From: Caballeronia sp. NK8
Lineage (GTDB): Bacteria > Pseudomonadota > Gammaproteobacteria > Burkholderiales > Burkholderiaceae
Assembly (NCBI RefSeq): GCF_018408855.1
Contig: NZ_AP024326.1
Span: 434,001 to 498,000, forward strand
DNA length: 64,000 bases
Reading direction: 5' to 3'
The translations under genes and the position numbers were made by a program. Positions 52,715-60,280 of this stretch are shown here, one piece after another (within the stretch, counting starts at the first letter, position 1; every line of letters begins with the position of its first letter). A model generated the notes under the pieces. It had not been told where the DNA came from. It saw nothing but the letters and a program-made list of their open reading frames with translations, and ran no database searches.

Positions 52715-53698
52715 TTAGGCAGTTGAATTTTGAATGGATTGATTCCCTCCGGTTTGGGCAGTGCCGCGAGTTGTCCACGGCCGGTCGGCGGGTCGCCTAT
52801 TACGACCACGACGCCGGCTGGCGGTGGACAACTCGCCAGTGATACCGATTCGGTTTTGTTCCTCGTGAAGTTGCTCGTAGCGCATCGGCGAGCGGTAACC
52901 GATGCTGCTATGGCGACGGCTGACGTTGTACCAACCTTCTATCCACGAGAACAGCGCTTGCCGCGCCTGTTCGCGGGTTTGGAAGTGTGTGCGGGCGAGC
53001 AGTTCACATTCGAGTGTCGCGAAGAAGGCTTCGCACATGGCGTTGTCGAAGCAATCCGCCACCGTCCCCATCGACAGACGCACGCCAGCTTCACGGCAGC
53101 GGCGGCCGAAGGCAATGGACGTGTATTGGCAGCCTTGATCGCTATGGTGAATCACGCCAGCGGGACGTCGTTGCGCGAGAGCCATATCGAGCGCCCTGAG
53201 CATCAGCTCCGTGTACAGGTGATCCGACATCGCCCAACCTACGATCCGGCGGCTGAACACGTCGAGCACCACCGCGAGATACAGGAACCCTTCGGCGGTC
53301 GGCACGTAGGTCGCATCCGCCACCCACAGTCGATTGGGCTCGTCGGCGCTGAAGTGTCGTTGCACCAGGTCCGGCGCGGGCCGTGCGTTGGGCTGCCGCC
53401 GTGTAGTAGAGATCCAGCGTCGCCGGCTTACGCCACACAGGCCCGCCAGACGCATCAGGCGGGCAACGCGTTTGCGTCCAACATGCACGCCTTGCTCGGC
53501 AAGTTCGAAATGAATGCGAGGCATGCCGTAGGCACCACGCGAGCCTGCGTGGATCGCCCGGATGCGCGCGAGCAGATCGGCGTCGCCGCACGCTCGCTTC
53601 GATGGCGCGCGCTCAAGCCACGCGTAAAAGCCGCTGGCGGAGACCCCGAGCAGCCGTGCCATCATGGCAATGGGCCATGCGGCCCGATTCGCTTTCAT
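52715..53698 (-). CDS. IS3-family transposase OrfB (integrase domain)
   Basis: A 327-residue DDE transposase. The N-terminal HTH-like MARLLGVSASGFYAWL and GVHVGRKRVARLMRLAGLCG precede the rve-type core, with Asp in NRLWVADATYVPT, Asp in VIHHSDQGCQYTSIAFGR and Glu in DNAMCEAFFATLECELL. All three are present. It begins with an ATG that overlaps the orfA stop by 4 bases. In this IS family OrfA-OrfB fusion by frameshifting or coupled translation produces active transposase. Intact. Confidence 0.9.
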   Translation of the reverse strand: MKANRAAWPIAMMARLLGVSASGFYAWLERAPSKRACGDADLLARIRAIHAGSRGAYGMPRIHFELAEQGVHVGRKRVARLMRLAGLCGVSRRRWISTTRRQPNARPAPDLVQRHFSADEPNRLWVADATYVPTAEGFLYLAVVLDVFSRRIVGWAMSDHLYTELMLRALDMALAQRRPAGVIHHSDQGCQYTSIAFGRRCREAGVRLSMGTVADCFDNAMCEAFFATLECELLARTHFQTREQARQALFSWIEGWYNVSRRHSSIGYRSPMRYEQLHEEQNRIGITGELSTASRRRGRNRRPADRPWTTRGTAQTGGNQSIQNSTA

Positions 53699-54009
53699 GA
53701 ACTCGAACCCTTCTCGGGCACCGTTCCGGTCTCCCGTGCGAACCAGGCCGCGGCTTTTGAGAGGATCTCTCGCTCAAGCTCAAGCTGGCGCACCTTGCGG
53801 CGCAGTCGCGTAAGTTCTTCGCGCTCGGCAGTGGTGAGCCCATCGAGCCGTGTACCGGCGTCACGAGCTGCCTGCGCGACCCAGTTGTAGATGGTTTGCG
53901 CCGTCGGCTCAAACTCCTTGGCCAGTTCCTCCGGCGTGCGACCGGCCTTGACCAGTTCGACTATCTGGGCCCGGAATTCCGCCGGGTACGGGGTACGGCG
54001 CTTCGCCAT
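53695..54009 (-). CDS. IS3-family transposase OrfA
   Basis: A 104-residue transposase subunit. It opens MAKRRTPYPAEFRAQIVELV, then KAGRTPEELAKEFEPTAQTI forms the HTH; a leucine zipper-like coil follows (LTRLRRKVRQLELEREILSK) and the typical AAAWFARETG end. The ATG at 54009 has AGGAGGTG just upstream. It provides DNA binding to the inverted repeats. Intact, upstream partner of OrfB. Confidence 0.9.
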   Translation of the reverse strand: MAKRRTPYPAEFRAQIVELVKAGRTPEELAKEFEPTAQTIYNWVAQAARDAGTRLDGLTTAEREELTRLRRKVRQLELEREILSKAAAWFARETGTVPEKGSSS

Positions 54010-54272
54010 AATGGGCACCTCCTGAACAAAAGGATAGATGTCCACGAAAGCGGGTCAACTCCAGCAAATTCCGACTAGAGCAGCAAAGCCGAAGATACTT
54101 AGCTGGTTGTCGTTCCAAGCAATGTCCATTTATGTCTCTGGTCTCTCGGTCGCTGGGTCCCTCGCCGTGCAGCCGACGCTGCGGTACACCGGCCACACTC
54201 ATCCGTTCCCCAAAGGGTGAATGAGCTTGTTAGGTCCATGCCATATAAGGTATCGCCGAGTGTTTCTCGTTG

Positions 54273-54563
54273 TCATTTGATGCGCTTCCACTCGGCGTAG
54301 ATCGCGCCGAAGACTGAGGGAACCACGTCGTAGCCTTCGAACGAAACCGGTCGGTCGTCGTTTGGATAGCCCAATGCTGGAGACGCTCGCAACATGCCCA
54401 GCATCCTGGCGCTATGTTCGCCCTGGGACGCAACCTCACTGAGAATCTCCGACTCAATTCTATGAATCAACGCCCAGGTCAGCGTACCTGCCGTCCGATG
54501 GCGTTGCACCGCCGCAGGCACGGCGTCTTTTAGAGCCGCATCCGCGGCATACAGCGCATCCAT
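54273..54563 (-). CDS. Hypothetical protein, 96 aa
   Basis: A helical N-terminus MDALYAADAALKDAVPAAVQ continues RHRTAGTLTWALIHRIESEI and LSEVASQGEHSARMLGMLRA, then a strand-like PVSFEGYDVVPSVFGAIYAE. A purine-rich AGGGAG lies before the ATG. No family is recognised. It is the last of four small minus-strand genes that follow the second RES/Xre locus, with 11 bp to the gene upstream. Confidence 0.5.
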   Translation of the reverse strand: MDALYAADAALKDAVPAAVQRHRTAGTLTWALIHRIESEILSEVASQGEHSARMLGMLRASPALGYPNDDRPVSFEGYDVVPSVFGAIYAEWKRIK

Positions 54564-54574
54564 TCTCTCTCCCT

Positions 54575-54793
54575 TTAGTTGGGCAGTGCGTGCTTTCGTA
54601 ACAGTGCCCTGATTGCATCGTCGACGGTTGACCGGAGCACATACTCCGGACCGTGCGGAAGCAGCGCGGCAAATGCTTCACTCAGCGAGTAAGCAACCTC
54701 GGCCACATCGCGCTCACGAATGATTACCCTAAGTCCAGCAGTAAGCTCGGCTTCAAGTTCACGATCGTTGATTCGGAGTTCGATAGTCGGCAT
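54575..54793 (-). CDS. Hypothetical protein, 72 aa
   Basis: MPTIELRINDRELEAELTAG leads into LRVIIRERDVAEVAYSLSEA and FAALLPHGPEYVLRSTVDDA: a beta strand followed by helices. AGGGAG lies 6 bases before the ATG (GGGAGATGACACG). No family is recognised. The tight spacing with its neighbours suggests an operon of small proteins of unknown role. Confidence 0.5.
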   Translation of the reverse strand: MPTIELRINDRELEAELTAGLRVIIRERDVAEVAYSLSEAFAALLPHGPEYVLRSTVDDAIRALLRKHALPN

Positions 54794-54827
54794 CGTGTCA
54801 TCTCCCTAATGGGCTGCGTTGCTTTCT

Positions 54828-55004
54828 TTACTCATGGTCGCGAAGGTCCGACAAGGACTCATCGAGCAAGTCCGCCGCGTCGAAATGGACCTGCACTGAG
54901 GCATCGGTTAGCGGCTCAACGTTGGGCATCTTGCGTGACTCGGCAGAGTCACGCAAAACGTTAATTGCTGCCCGCAGAGCAAGCGCTGGAGTCAAATTGG
55001 ACAT
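54828..55004 (-). CDS. Small hypothetical protein, 58 aa
   Basis: From ATG 55004: MSNLTPALALRAAINVLRDS, AESRKMPNVEPLTDASVQVH, FDAADLLDESLSDLRDHE, stop TAA at 54828. It is acidic and amphipathic. It fits the gap between its neighbours (34 and 24 bp spacing) on the same strand, which supports real coding despite its size. No function can be assigned. Confidence 0.5.
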   Translation of the reverse strand: MSNLTPALALRAAINVLRDSAESRKMPNVEPLTDASVQVHFDAADLLDESLSDLRDHE

Positions 55005-55028
55005 GATTCGTCTTCCGTGGTCAGTCGC

Positions 55029-55307
55029 TCAGCCAACTCCCCATCGCTTCGGCGGACACTTCGCCGTCACATCAACGTTTTCCGCGAAGCCCGCCTGCAA
55101 AATTCTATACGCCCACTCCAGTTGCTCTTCGTGACTCTTTGGCGGCTTGATGGCCGGCCCGTAGGTCATGGCAAGCGCCTTAGCCGCCGCGCCCGACGCT
55201 TTGATGGCAGCGAACCGTGACGCCTCAGGGTAATGCCGCTCGATATGGTCAACCAAGAGCTGTCCTAGCTCCTCGAGGAGGCGGGCATAAGCGTCGCGGT
55301 TGTCCAT
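55029..55307 (-). CDS. Hypothetical protein, 92 aa
   Basis: MDNRDAYARLLEELGQLLVD continues HIERHYPEASRFAAIKASGA and AAKALAMTYGPAIKPPKSHE, then EQLEWAYRILQAGFAENVDV. Mostly helical, with GGAAAG before the ATG. It is 64 bp downstream of the RES toxin gene on the same strand. The family is not recognised. Confidence 0.55.
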   Translation of the reverse strand: MDNRDAYARLLEELGQLLVDHIERHYPEASRFAAIKASGAAAKALAMTYGPAIKPPKSHEEQLEWAYRILQAGFAENVDVTAKCPPKRWGVG

Positions 55308-55371
55308 GGCGCTTTCCTACTTGCGCGCGAAGCAACATCGTTGTCGTTCGCATAGTCATGTTTTCCAGTCG

Positions 55372-55839
55372 TCAGCAAAACAGTCGCGGATCGAGCTCAA
55401 ACGCCTCTTGACGAATGACTTTCAGTTCGCGGTAGTCGCTGTGAAGAGGGTTAAGGATTAGGTTCCAGTCAGCCGGGCACACGACAGAAGGCACTTTCAT
55501 CGCGACCGACGTTCCTCCCATAAGCCACTGGCGGCCGACGTCAACGGTCGACGCAGGTATTGGCAACGTAGTCCAGTCTGCAGGCAGAACCGGTTCATAG
55601 CCTTCGTCGACCAGGTGATCGGGGATTTCTAGCTCCACGAGAAAGAGGTTTCCAGCCGGAGGAATGCCCGACGCATGCACACGCACCTCAAGGACCGCGG
55701 TTGCCGCATTCAGACTCGTGTACAGGGCAGGCATTCCGACCGGATTCCACCGTCCGCCAGCTATTGCAGCACCATTGCCGCTCAGATCGTCAGCGCGATA
55801 TTTTCCGGGTTTATCCTTGGCCAAACGGAAGAGCCTCAT
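55372..55839 (-). CDS. RES-domain NAD+-degrading toxin (second locus)
   Basis: A 155-residue compact RES toxin. The catalytic Arg, Tyr and Glu appear in IAGGRWNPVGMPALYTSLNA and AVLEVRVHAS; the C-terminal part has VVCPADWNLILNPLHSDYRE and the final FELDPRLF typical of the short RES subgroup. It is different from the 216-residue RES protein at 3.7 kb. The start overlaps the antitoxin stop by 4 bases. The product should deplete NAD+ when free of antitoxin (family knowledge). Intact. Confidence 0.9.
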   Translation of the reverse strand: MRLFRLAKDKPGKYRADDLSGNGAAIAGGRWNPVGMPALYTSLNAATAVLEVRVHASGIPPAGNLFLVELEIPDHLVDEGYEPVLPADWTTLPIPASTVDVGRQWLMGGTSVAMKVPSVVCPADWNLILNPLHSDYRELKVIRQEAFELDPRLFC

Positions 55840-56291
55840 ACACCGACGCCGAACTCAATCCGCTGGAGGATTCTCTGCACTTCATCGTACCCGGCCTGCG
55901 TGTCTAACATCGAGACTGGACTTTCGCCGCCCAATTCCGCGTGGGGAGTCTGCATCCATTTTGCAGCAAGCTCGCCGCTTTCGAAAACGTCAGCGGCGTG
56001 TGCGTGGATCAGGATGACTCTCGACACGCGATCAGACTCTCCGCTGCTCAGGCGGTCGCCGGCGGCCAACTTCCGCGTCACAGTGCTCGACGGAATGCGC
56101 AGGCTTGTAAGCAACGATTGGATGCTGGTGTTCAAGACCTCAGAAGCGACAAGACCGATGATGTTCGGCTCCAGGCCCAGCCGGATCTCGCGGCTTTGCG
56201 CTAATGGGTCGAGTTGGATAAACGCGGCCAGTCGCGAATCGCTCGCGCCGCTTGGCTTGGCCTTGTTGGGCGAAGATCGAACCGAAGGCAT
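55836..56291 (-). CDS. Xre/MbcA/ParS-type antitoxin (second locus)
   Basis: A 151-residue antitoxin of standard size. The Xre-like N-terminal helix-turn-helix region includes LVASEVLNTSIQSLLTSLRI and PSSTVTRKLAAGDRLSSGES; the MbcA/ParS part has VSRVILIHAHAADVFESGEL, AAKWMQTPHAELGGESPVSM and LDTQAGYDEVQRILQRIEFG, which is textbook. ATG 56291 with GGAG 8 bases upstream is preferred over TTG 56303. An inverted repeat lies directly upstream. Confidence 0.9.
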   Translation of the reverse strand: MPSVRSSPNKAKPSGASDSRLAAFIQLDPLAQSREIRLGLEPNIIGLVASEVLNTSIQSLLTSLRIPSSTVTRKLAAGDRLSSGESDRVSRVILIHAHAADVFESGELAAKWMQTPHAELGGESPVSMLDTQAGYDEVQRILQRIEFGVGV

Positions 56292-56303
56292 CACAGGCTC
56301 CAA

Positions 56304-56325
56304 ATGGGTATAACCATATGCCCAT
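56304..56325. promoter_or_regulatory. Inverted repeat upstream of the second RES/Xre operon
   Basis: ATGGGTAT (56304-56311) and ATGCCCAT (56318-56325) are inverted with one mismatch. More copies of the half-site (CCCATT at 56338, AATGGGC at 56373) follow within 50 bp. Spacing over the likely promoter suggests an antitoxin operator. Confidence 0.55.
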
Positions 56326-56408
56326 TATGGCAATTTTCCCATTCGGTGTCAAGGTTCCTCTCAAATGGGCAAGCGATACGTGACCGGCCGTCGTCTCGCC
56401 GAAGCAAT

Positions 56409-56560
56409 GAGGCGCAGGAGATCGTTAGCGACATCGCTCGACGGGCCTCACGTTGAAGCGGCATCCTCTTGCGTTGCTGCGTGAACGGCTCAACGAGAAG
56501 AAGTTCTTCGCGGCGTCGAAGCTCGCCTCCTATCCGAACGGTCGGCTTGCCAAGGCATGC
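56409..56560 (+). repeat. Displaced 152-bp fragment of dnaE2
   Basis: It matches dnaE2 at 31885-32037 with about 90% identity, sharing blocks such as GTGAACGGCTCAACGAGAAG and CGGCTTGCCAAGGCATGC, and lacks one base relative to it. It corresponds to DnaE2 residues about 910-960. It is not part of any full-length gene here, so it is a leftover of another dnaE2 copy or of a local duplication and recombination. Confidence 0.85.
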
Positions 56561-57081
56561 TGCGCTTCGTCCACCTCGGATCCCGGCGGCCAGAGCATCG
56601 TCACGATGAACCGCGCTAGGGTTCCGCGTAGCTTCGCCTCCGCTCGCGCGGAATCCCTTTGCGCCTCCTGCGCCAGCTCGAGAACGACGAGGATGCCGTC
56701 GGTAAGGGCCGTGAGCGTGTGCAGGGGGTTCGCCGCCGTCGCCGGTCCGAACGAGCTTGGCGTGTCGGCGAGACCGGGGACAACGGGCTCGAGGTCGTTC
56801 GGAGAAAGGCAGTCGCCCTCTTTCAGCGCGAACAGCGACTCGGGGATGATCATCGGGTCAGCCGCCTGCACGGCGAACAGGACCGGACTGTCCGCGATTT
56901 TCATGACGCGACGCTTCCGGCGCGCATAGGCTTCCACTGCGCCAAGTCGGAGATACGTCGATCGTCGATGCGAGAAAGCCATAGAGTCGGATGCGCTGAC
57001 CTCGGCGCGAAAGGTAGACGCGTCCAATTTTACCCACGCGAAACTGGTCGATCGTCTCCGAACTTGTCGCTGTACTTTCAA
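56530..57081 (-). CDS. Hypothetical protein, truncated at its C-terminus
   Basis: The body reads MKIADSPVLFAVQAADPMII, then PESLFALKEGDCLSPNDLEP, GLADTPSSFGPATAANPLHT and LTALTDGILVVLELAQEAQR. The last 10 residues come from the antisense of the displaced dnaE2 fragment, so the native C-terminus is lost at about 56560. The start is unclear: Met codons at 57081, 56982 or 56904 (the last with GGAAG upstream) are all possible. No family is recognised. Confidence 0.45.
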   Translation of the reverse strand: MKVQRQVRRRSTSFAWVKLDASTFRAEVSASDSMAFSHRRSTYLRLGAVEAYARRKRRVMKIADSPVLFAVQAADPMIIPESLFALKEGDCLSPNDLEPVVPGLADTPSSFGPATAANPLHTLTALTDGILVVLELAQEAQRDSARAEAKLRGTLARFIVTMLWPPGSEVDEAQHALASRPFG

Positions 57082-57151
57082 ACCACCTTGGCTTTCTTAA
57101 CTGCGTCGAAGCCGTCGGTAGCGTCGAACAGGGATCCGGAAATCTCCGCGA

Positions 57152-57421
57152 TCAGTCTCTGCACTCCGGGGTAAGGCATTCGCGGCGGCCAAACTGTTCC
57201 ACTGCCGCCCGCAGGCTTTCGGCCGCGGTCCCACCGTCTATGGGATCGATCTTTCCGGCATGAAAAACGGTGGCAATGCCATGACTGCGCAAAATGCGCG
57301 CAAAGTCTCCCAACTGTGAAGGGAGGTGCGACGTAGACTGCCACGTCGCAAGCTCTTTCTCAAGACGCTCGATCTTCTTGGCCATCGCTTCGATTGACGC
57401 GGATTGGGTTTGGGCGCTCAT
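57152..57421 (-). CDS. Hypothetical protein with N-terminal coiled coil, 89 aa
   Basis: IEAMAKKIERLEKELATWQS forms a short coiled coil, followed by LPSQLGDFARILRSHGIATV and FHAGKIDPIDGGTAAESLRA, ending with the Cys pair of RRECLTPECRD. It is upstream of and on the same strand as the truncated gene at 56.5 kb, 70 bp apart. No family is recognised. Confidence 0.45.
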   Translation of the reverse strand: MSAQTQSASIEAMAKKIERLEKELATWQSTSHLPSQLGDFARILRSHGIATVFHAGKIDPIDGGTAAESLRAAVEQFGRRECLTPECRD

Positions 57422-57938
57422 GTTCGTATTGTTTGTGCGTCAGTCAGCGGCGTCTACTTGGCAGCGGCTCACGTTGTTATTTTCGTTCAGGCTTTCCGGC
57501 TATTTTTTGCTTTCACTCGCGGCCTGAACCGCGACATGACATGCCAACGCCTGCCAACCCTTCTATCGGTCGCTTGACGCCGGGCCTTAGCGGTTCCGCC
57601 CCGTTCAGCGACCGCGCTCACCCTTGCGAACGATACATCGCCGGCCATCGTCAGTTACGGGCGAAAGGCGCTCGAAAAATCGTAGCTTTCGCCCGCTCAG
57701 GAACCGGCGTTCTGTTCACCATGCTCATGCTGGTCCGGGCTGGCATACCGAATTCGCAATAGTCCGCAGCGCGACCATGCAGTGGGCGGGACTCCGCCTT
57801 GACAAGCGCCTTTTCGGACATCACTGGTGGTCAACGATCCTGCGCTTACGACCGGATCGGTGACGAAACAATCAGAACGCCGCGCAGGCGCCCACGAATT
57901 TAACGAGGCTTGATTTTGAAAAGATTGTGTTTTGTAAA
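57422..57938. other. 517-bp gap, decayed spacer left of the second IS3
   Basis: No gene is supported. Words such as TCGTAGCTTTCGCCCGCTC and AGTTACGGGCGAAAG belong to the degenerate spacer type found elsewhere in the window. The expected left inverted repeat and first 30 codons of the IS3 orfA are missing at its right end, so a deletion junction lies near 57938. Confidence 0.4.
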
Positions 57939-58191
57939 GGCGGGGCGAACACCCGAGGAGCTTGCGCGAGAGTTCGAGCCTAGTGTGCAGACGATAATCA
58001 ACTGGGTGGCGCAGGCGGATATTGACGCCGGCGTGCGTCAGGAGGGGTTGACCACGGCTGAGCGCCAAGAGCTCACCCGTTTGCGCCGCGAGAATCGGCA
58101 ATTAAAGACGGAGCGCGACATTCTCTCTCACGCCGCGGCCTGGTTCGCCCGCGAGACAGGAGCCGTGTCCTCGAAGGATACGGATTCGTGA
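57910..58191 (+). pseudogene. orfA of the second IS3, N-terminus lost
   Basis: From residue 9 onward it equals OrfA of the first copy in form (VKAGRTPEELAREFEPSVQT, then LTRLRRENRQLKTERDILSH and AAAWFARETGAV). The first residues MILKRLCF, from a TTG, are unrelated flank. The MAKRRTPYPAEF-type start with half of the HTH is missing, so the subunit should be inactive. It overlaps the orfB GTG by 4 bases. Confidence 0.75.
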
Positions 58192-59186
58192 GAGCAAACC
58201 AGGCCCGTTGGCCCTTGCCACGATGGCGCGGCTGCTGGGAGTCTCGACCAGCGGTTACTACGCGTGGCTGGTGAGGGAGCCATCAAGGCGGTCACGTAGC
58301 GATGCTCAGCTACTGACGCGCATTCGTACGCTGCATGCGAGTTCGCGAGGTACGTACGGAGTGCCGCGCATCCATGCGCAACTTGCGCGCGAGGGAGTGC
58401 ACGTGGGACGCAAACGAGTCGCGCGCCTGATGCGCATCGCGGACCTACGGGGAGCAAGTCGACGGCGCTGGCCGCGTACAACGCGCCAGCGTGCGGGGGC
58501 ACGGCGTGCGCCGGACCTCGTGCGCCGGCACTTCAATGCTGAAGGGCCCAACATACTGTGGGTCGCAGATGCCACCTACATTCCGACGACAGAAGGCTTT
58601 CTCTATCTGGCTGTGGTGCTTGATGTCTTCAGCCGGCGCATCGTCGGCTGGGCGATGTCGAGCCACTTGTACACCGAACTGATGTTGCGCGCGCTCGACA
58701 TGGCCCTCCAGCAGCGACGTCATGAGGGCGTGATTTTACATTCCGACCAGGGGGCCCAATACACATCCATTGCCTTTTGGCGACACTGCCGCGAAGCCGG
58801 CGTGCAGCCCTCGATGGGTACAGCCGGCGACGCGTACGACAATGCGATGTGCGAATCCTTCTTTGGGACACTCGAGGCAGAACTCCTGTCGCGCGAACAC
58901 TTCGCGACCCATGAACAAGCCCGCAGGCGCATCTTCTCCTTCTTGGAAGGCTGGTACAACGTACGCCGCCGGCATAGCAGCATCGGCTATTGTTCGCCGC
59001 TCGAATTCGAAAACCTGAGCGCCAAGAGAAAAACCGTATCACCCTGCGGGTTGCCCACCGACGGGCAGCGTCGTGGTCGTGAGAAGCGACCCGCTGCCCG
59101 TCCGTGGACAACCCGCGACTCAACGCTTAACGGAGGCCGGACCACGACAAATCTTTAACTGCAAATCTGTCCGTTGGAGCGGGTCA
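57939..59186 (+). mobile_element. IS3-family element, 5'-truncated relative of the 52.7-kb copy
   Basis: The right end carries TGTCCGTTGGAGCGGGTCA (59168-59186), which read inward is TGACCCGCTCCAACGGACA, sharing TGACCCGCT and most of the remainder with the ends of the first IS3. Coding similarity to the first copy begins abruptly at VKAGRTPEELAREFEPS, without the N-terminus of OrfA or a left repeat. The two elements are related but clearly different (about 70% protein identity by eye). Confidence 0.75.
58188..59158 (+). pseudogene. orfB of the second IS3, frameshifted near its start
   Basis: GTG 58188 begins VRANQARWP, matching MKANRAAWP of the first copy, but the next codons (LATMARLLGVSTSGYYAWLV) lie one base out of frame at about 58211. 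The rest is complete with Asp (NILWVADATYIPT), Asp (VILHSDQGAQYTS) and Glu (DNAMCESFFGTLEAELL). A TTG or ATG after the shift could start a slightly short protein. With orfA truncated, the element is probably not autonomous. Confidence 0.7.
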
Positions 59187-59194
59187 ATCTCACT

Positions 59195-59303
59195 GCTCAG
59201 CTCTTCGATGTCTGTCTGCAGAAGCCGTTCTCGTTCGAGGCGCTCATGCAGGTCATCGGCGACGCTCGCTGCAGCCGCGACGCGAGGACCGCGCTCCAGG
59301 CCT
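59195..59303 (+). pseudogene. C-terminal remnant of a response-regulator receiver domain
   Basis: Directly after the IS3 end the plus strand reads AQLFDVCLQKPFSFEALMQV, then IGDARCSRDARTALQA and TAG at 59301. The LQKPFSFEALMQVI segment has the conserved Lys-Pro-Phe end of receiver domains. The rest of the gene is gone, so the IS3 or an associated deletion removed it. The bases 59304-59545 after it hold no gene. Confidence 0.5.
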
Positions 59304-59545
59304 AGAGCTATCTGTTGTGAACCGAAGCATGCACAACGTTTCTCCGGCCGAGTGAGCGGCGAAACAGTTGAGTGTGCCCGGCCTGGGTCTGATGTTTATC
59401 CCTATCGGATCGGTTATTTACCGGCACCGGTGGAAGGAATACAGGTCAGCACGAGAACTCATGTCGAGTTATCCCCGGGGTTAGCCAGAGAATCTGTAGG
59501 CAAGCGGGTGCGGCAATCTCAACGTCAGTGGGCACACCACCCAGT

Positions 59546-60121
59546 CTAGGATGCGTCGTCGGTATAACTCTCACGGGGAGGATATACGCCGGCCAGACGG
59601 GCGATCAGGATCGCGACAAACAAGCTGCCGGTGATCTGTTCGACCATGCACATGCCACGTGCCGGGCGAGTCAGTGGCGTGATGTCGCCGAAGCCTGTAC
59701 TCGTGAGGACGGTTATGCTGAAATAAAGCCCGTCGGCATAAACAAGCCGGCCAGGCTGCCCGACGATCATGTACGACTGCGGATAGAAGAATCCGATACT
59801 GGTGTAGACGTACGCCCAAAGGACACCGATCAATAGATACGCCGCCGCGGCGCCAAACAGCTTGTCCGGCGTCATGATTTTCGGCTGGAAAACGTAGCGA
59901 AGGAGGTACGCAACAGTGATGAAATAGAGTACAGCGCTGAACATCCAGGATACAGCAAGGCTGCTATCGTCGTCGCGCCACAAGCCGAGGTACTGGAACC
60001 AGACAGCCGGAATGGCAAGTAACAAAGCGATTACGAACGACAGGGTTGTCCGACCGACAGCTGCCACGGTCGCTATCACGAGAAAGATATTTATGACGTT
60101 CAGGACGAGGCGGCCGCTGTC
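59546..60121 (-). pseudogene. Potassium-channel-type ion channel, 3' part (split by IS21)
   Basis: It encodes the channel body: SFVIALLLAIPAVWFQYLGL, FSAVLYFITVAYLLRYVFQP, LFGAAAAYLLIGVLWAYVYT and the pore LYFSITVLTSTGFGDITPLT, with the selectivity filter TxTGFGD, then the last helix QITGSLFVAILIARLAGVY. Removing the IS21 and one copy of the 6-bp duplication joins it in frame to the part at 62671-62808 and gives a 235-residue two-or-more-TM K+ channel family protein. As it stands the gene is interrupted. Confidence 0.85.
60116..60121. repeat. Left copy of the 6-bp IS21 target duplication (GCTGTC)
   Basis: GCTGTC here and at 62671-62676 flank the IS21. The reconstructed site keeps the channel reading frame (Ser-Asp-Ser-Gly-Arg-Leu), which supports the duplication being real. 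Confidence 0.8.
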
Positions 60122-60280
60122 TAGAGAACGACAATTATCTTGGCCGGTCCTTTGACAGTTACCTTGGCCGGTGGTGAGGAGTCGAAGGCGGCGTAGCCGC
60201 CGGAGACGACGAACTACCGGCGGCGCCGGAGTAACGGGGTTTTACGATGGCTGATCGCGTCGAACAAGAAGCGAACAGCC

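Larger units (their letters stand above)
52696..54057 (-). mobile_element. IS3-family insertion sequence, apparently complete
   Basis: 1362 bp bounded by imperfect 19-bp inverted repeats: TGACCCGCTTCCGTGATGG at 52696-52714, and TGACCCGCTTTCGTGGACA read inward from 54057 (15 of 19 equal). It carries overlapping orfA and orfB on the minus strand, both intact. No convincing target duplication is seen at these borders (GGGGG on the left, ACTCC on the right), so the true ends may differ by a few bases. A relative occurs at 57.9-59.2 kb. Confidence 0.75.

Noticed and set aside
57697..58101. A 134-codon minus-strand frame spanning the second IS3 orfA
   Set aside because: It runs antisense through a recognised transposase gene into spacer and has no coding features.
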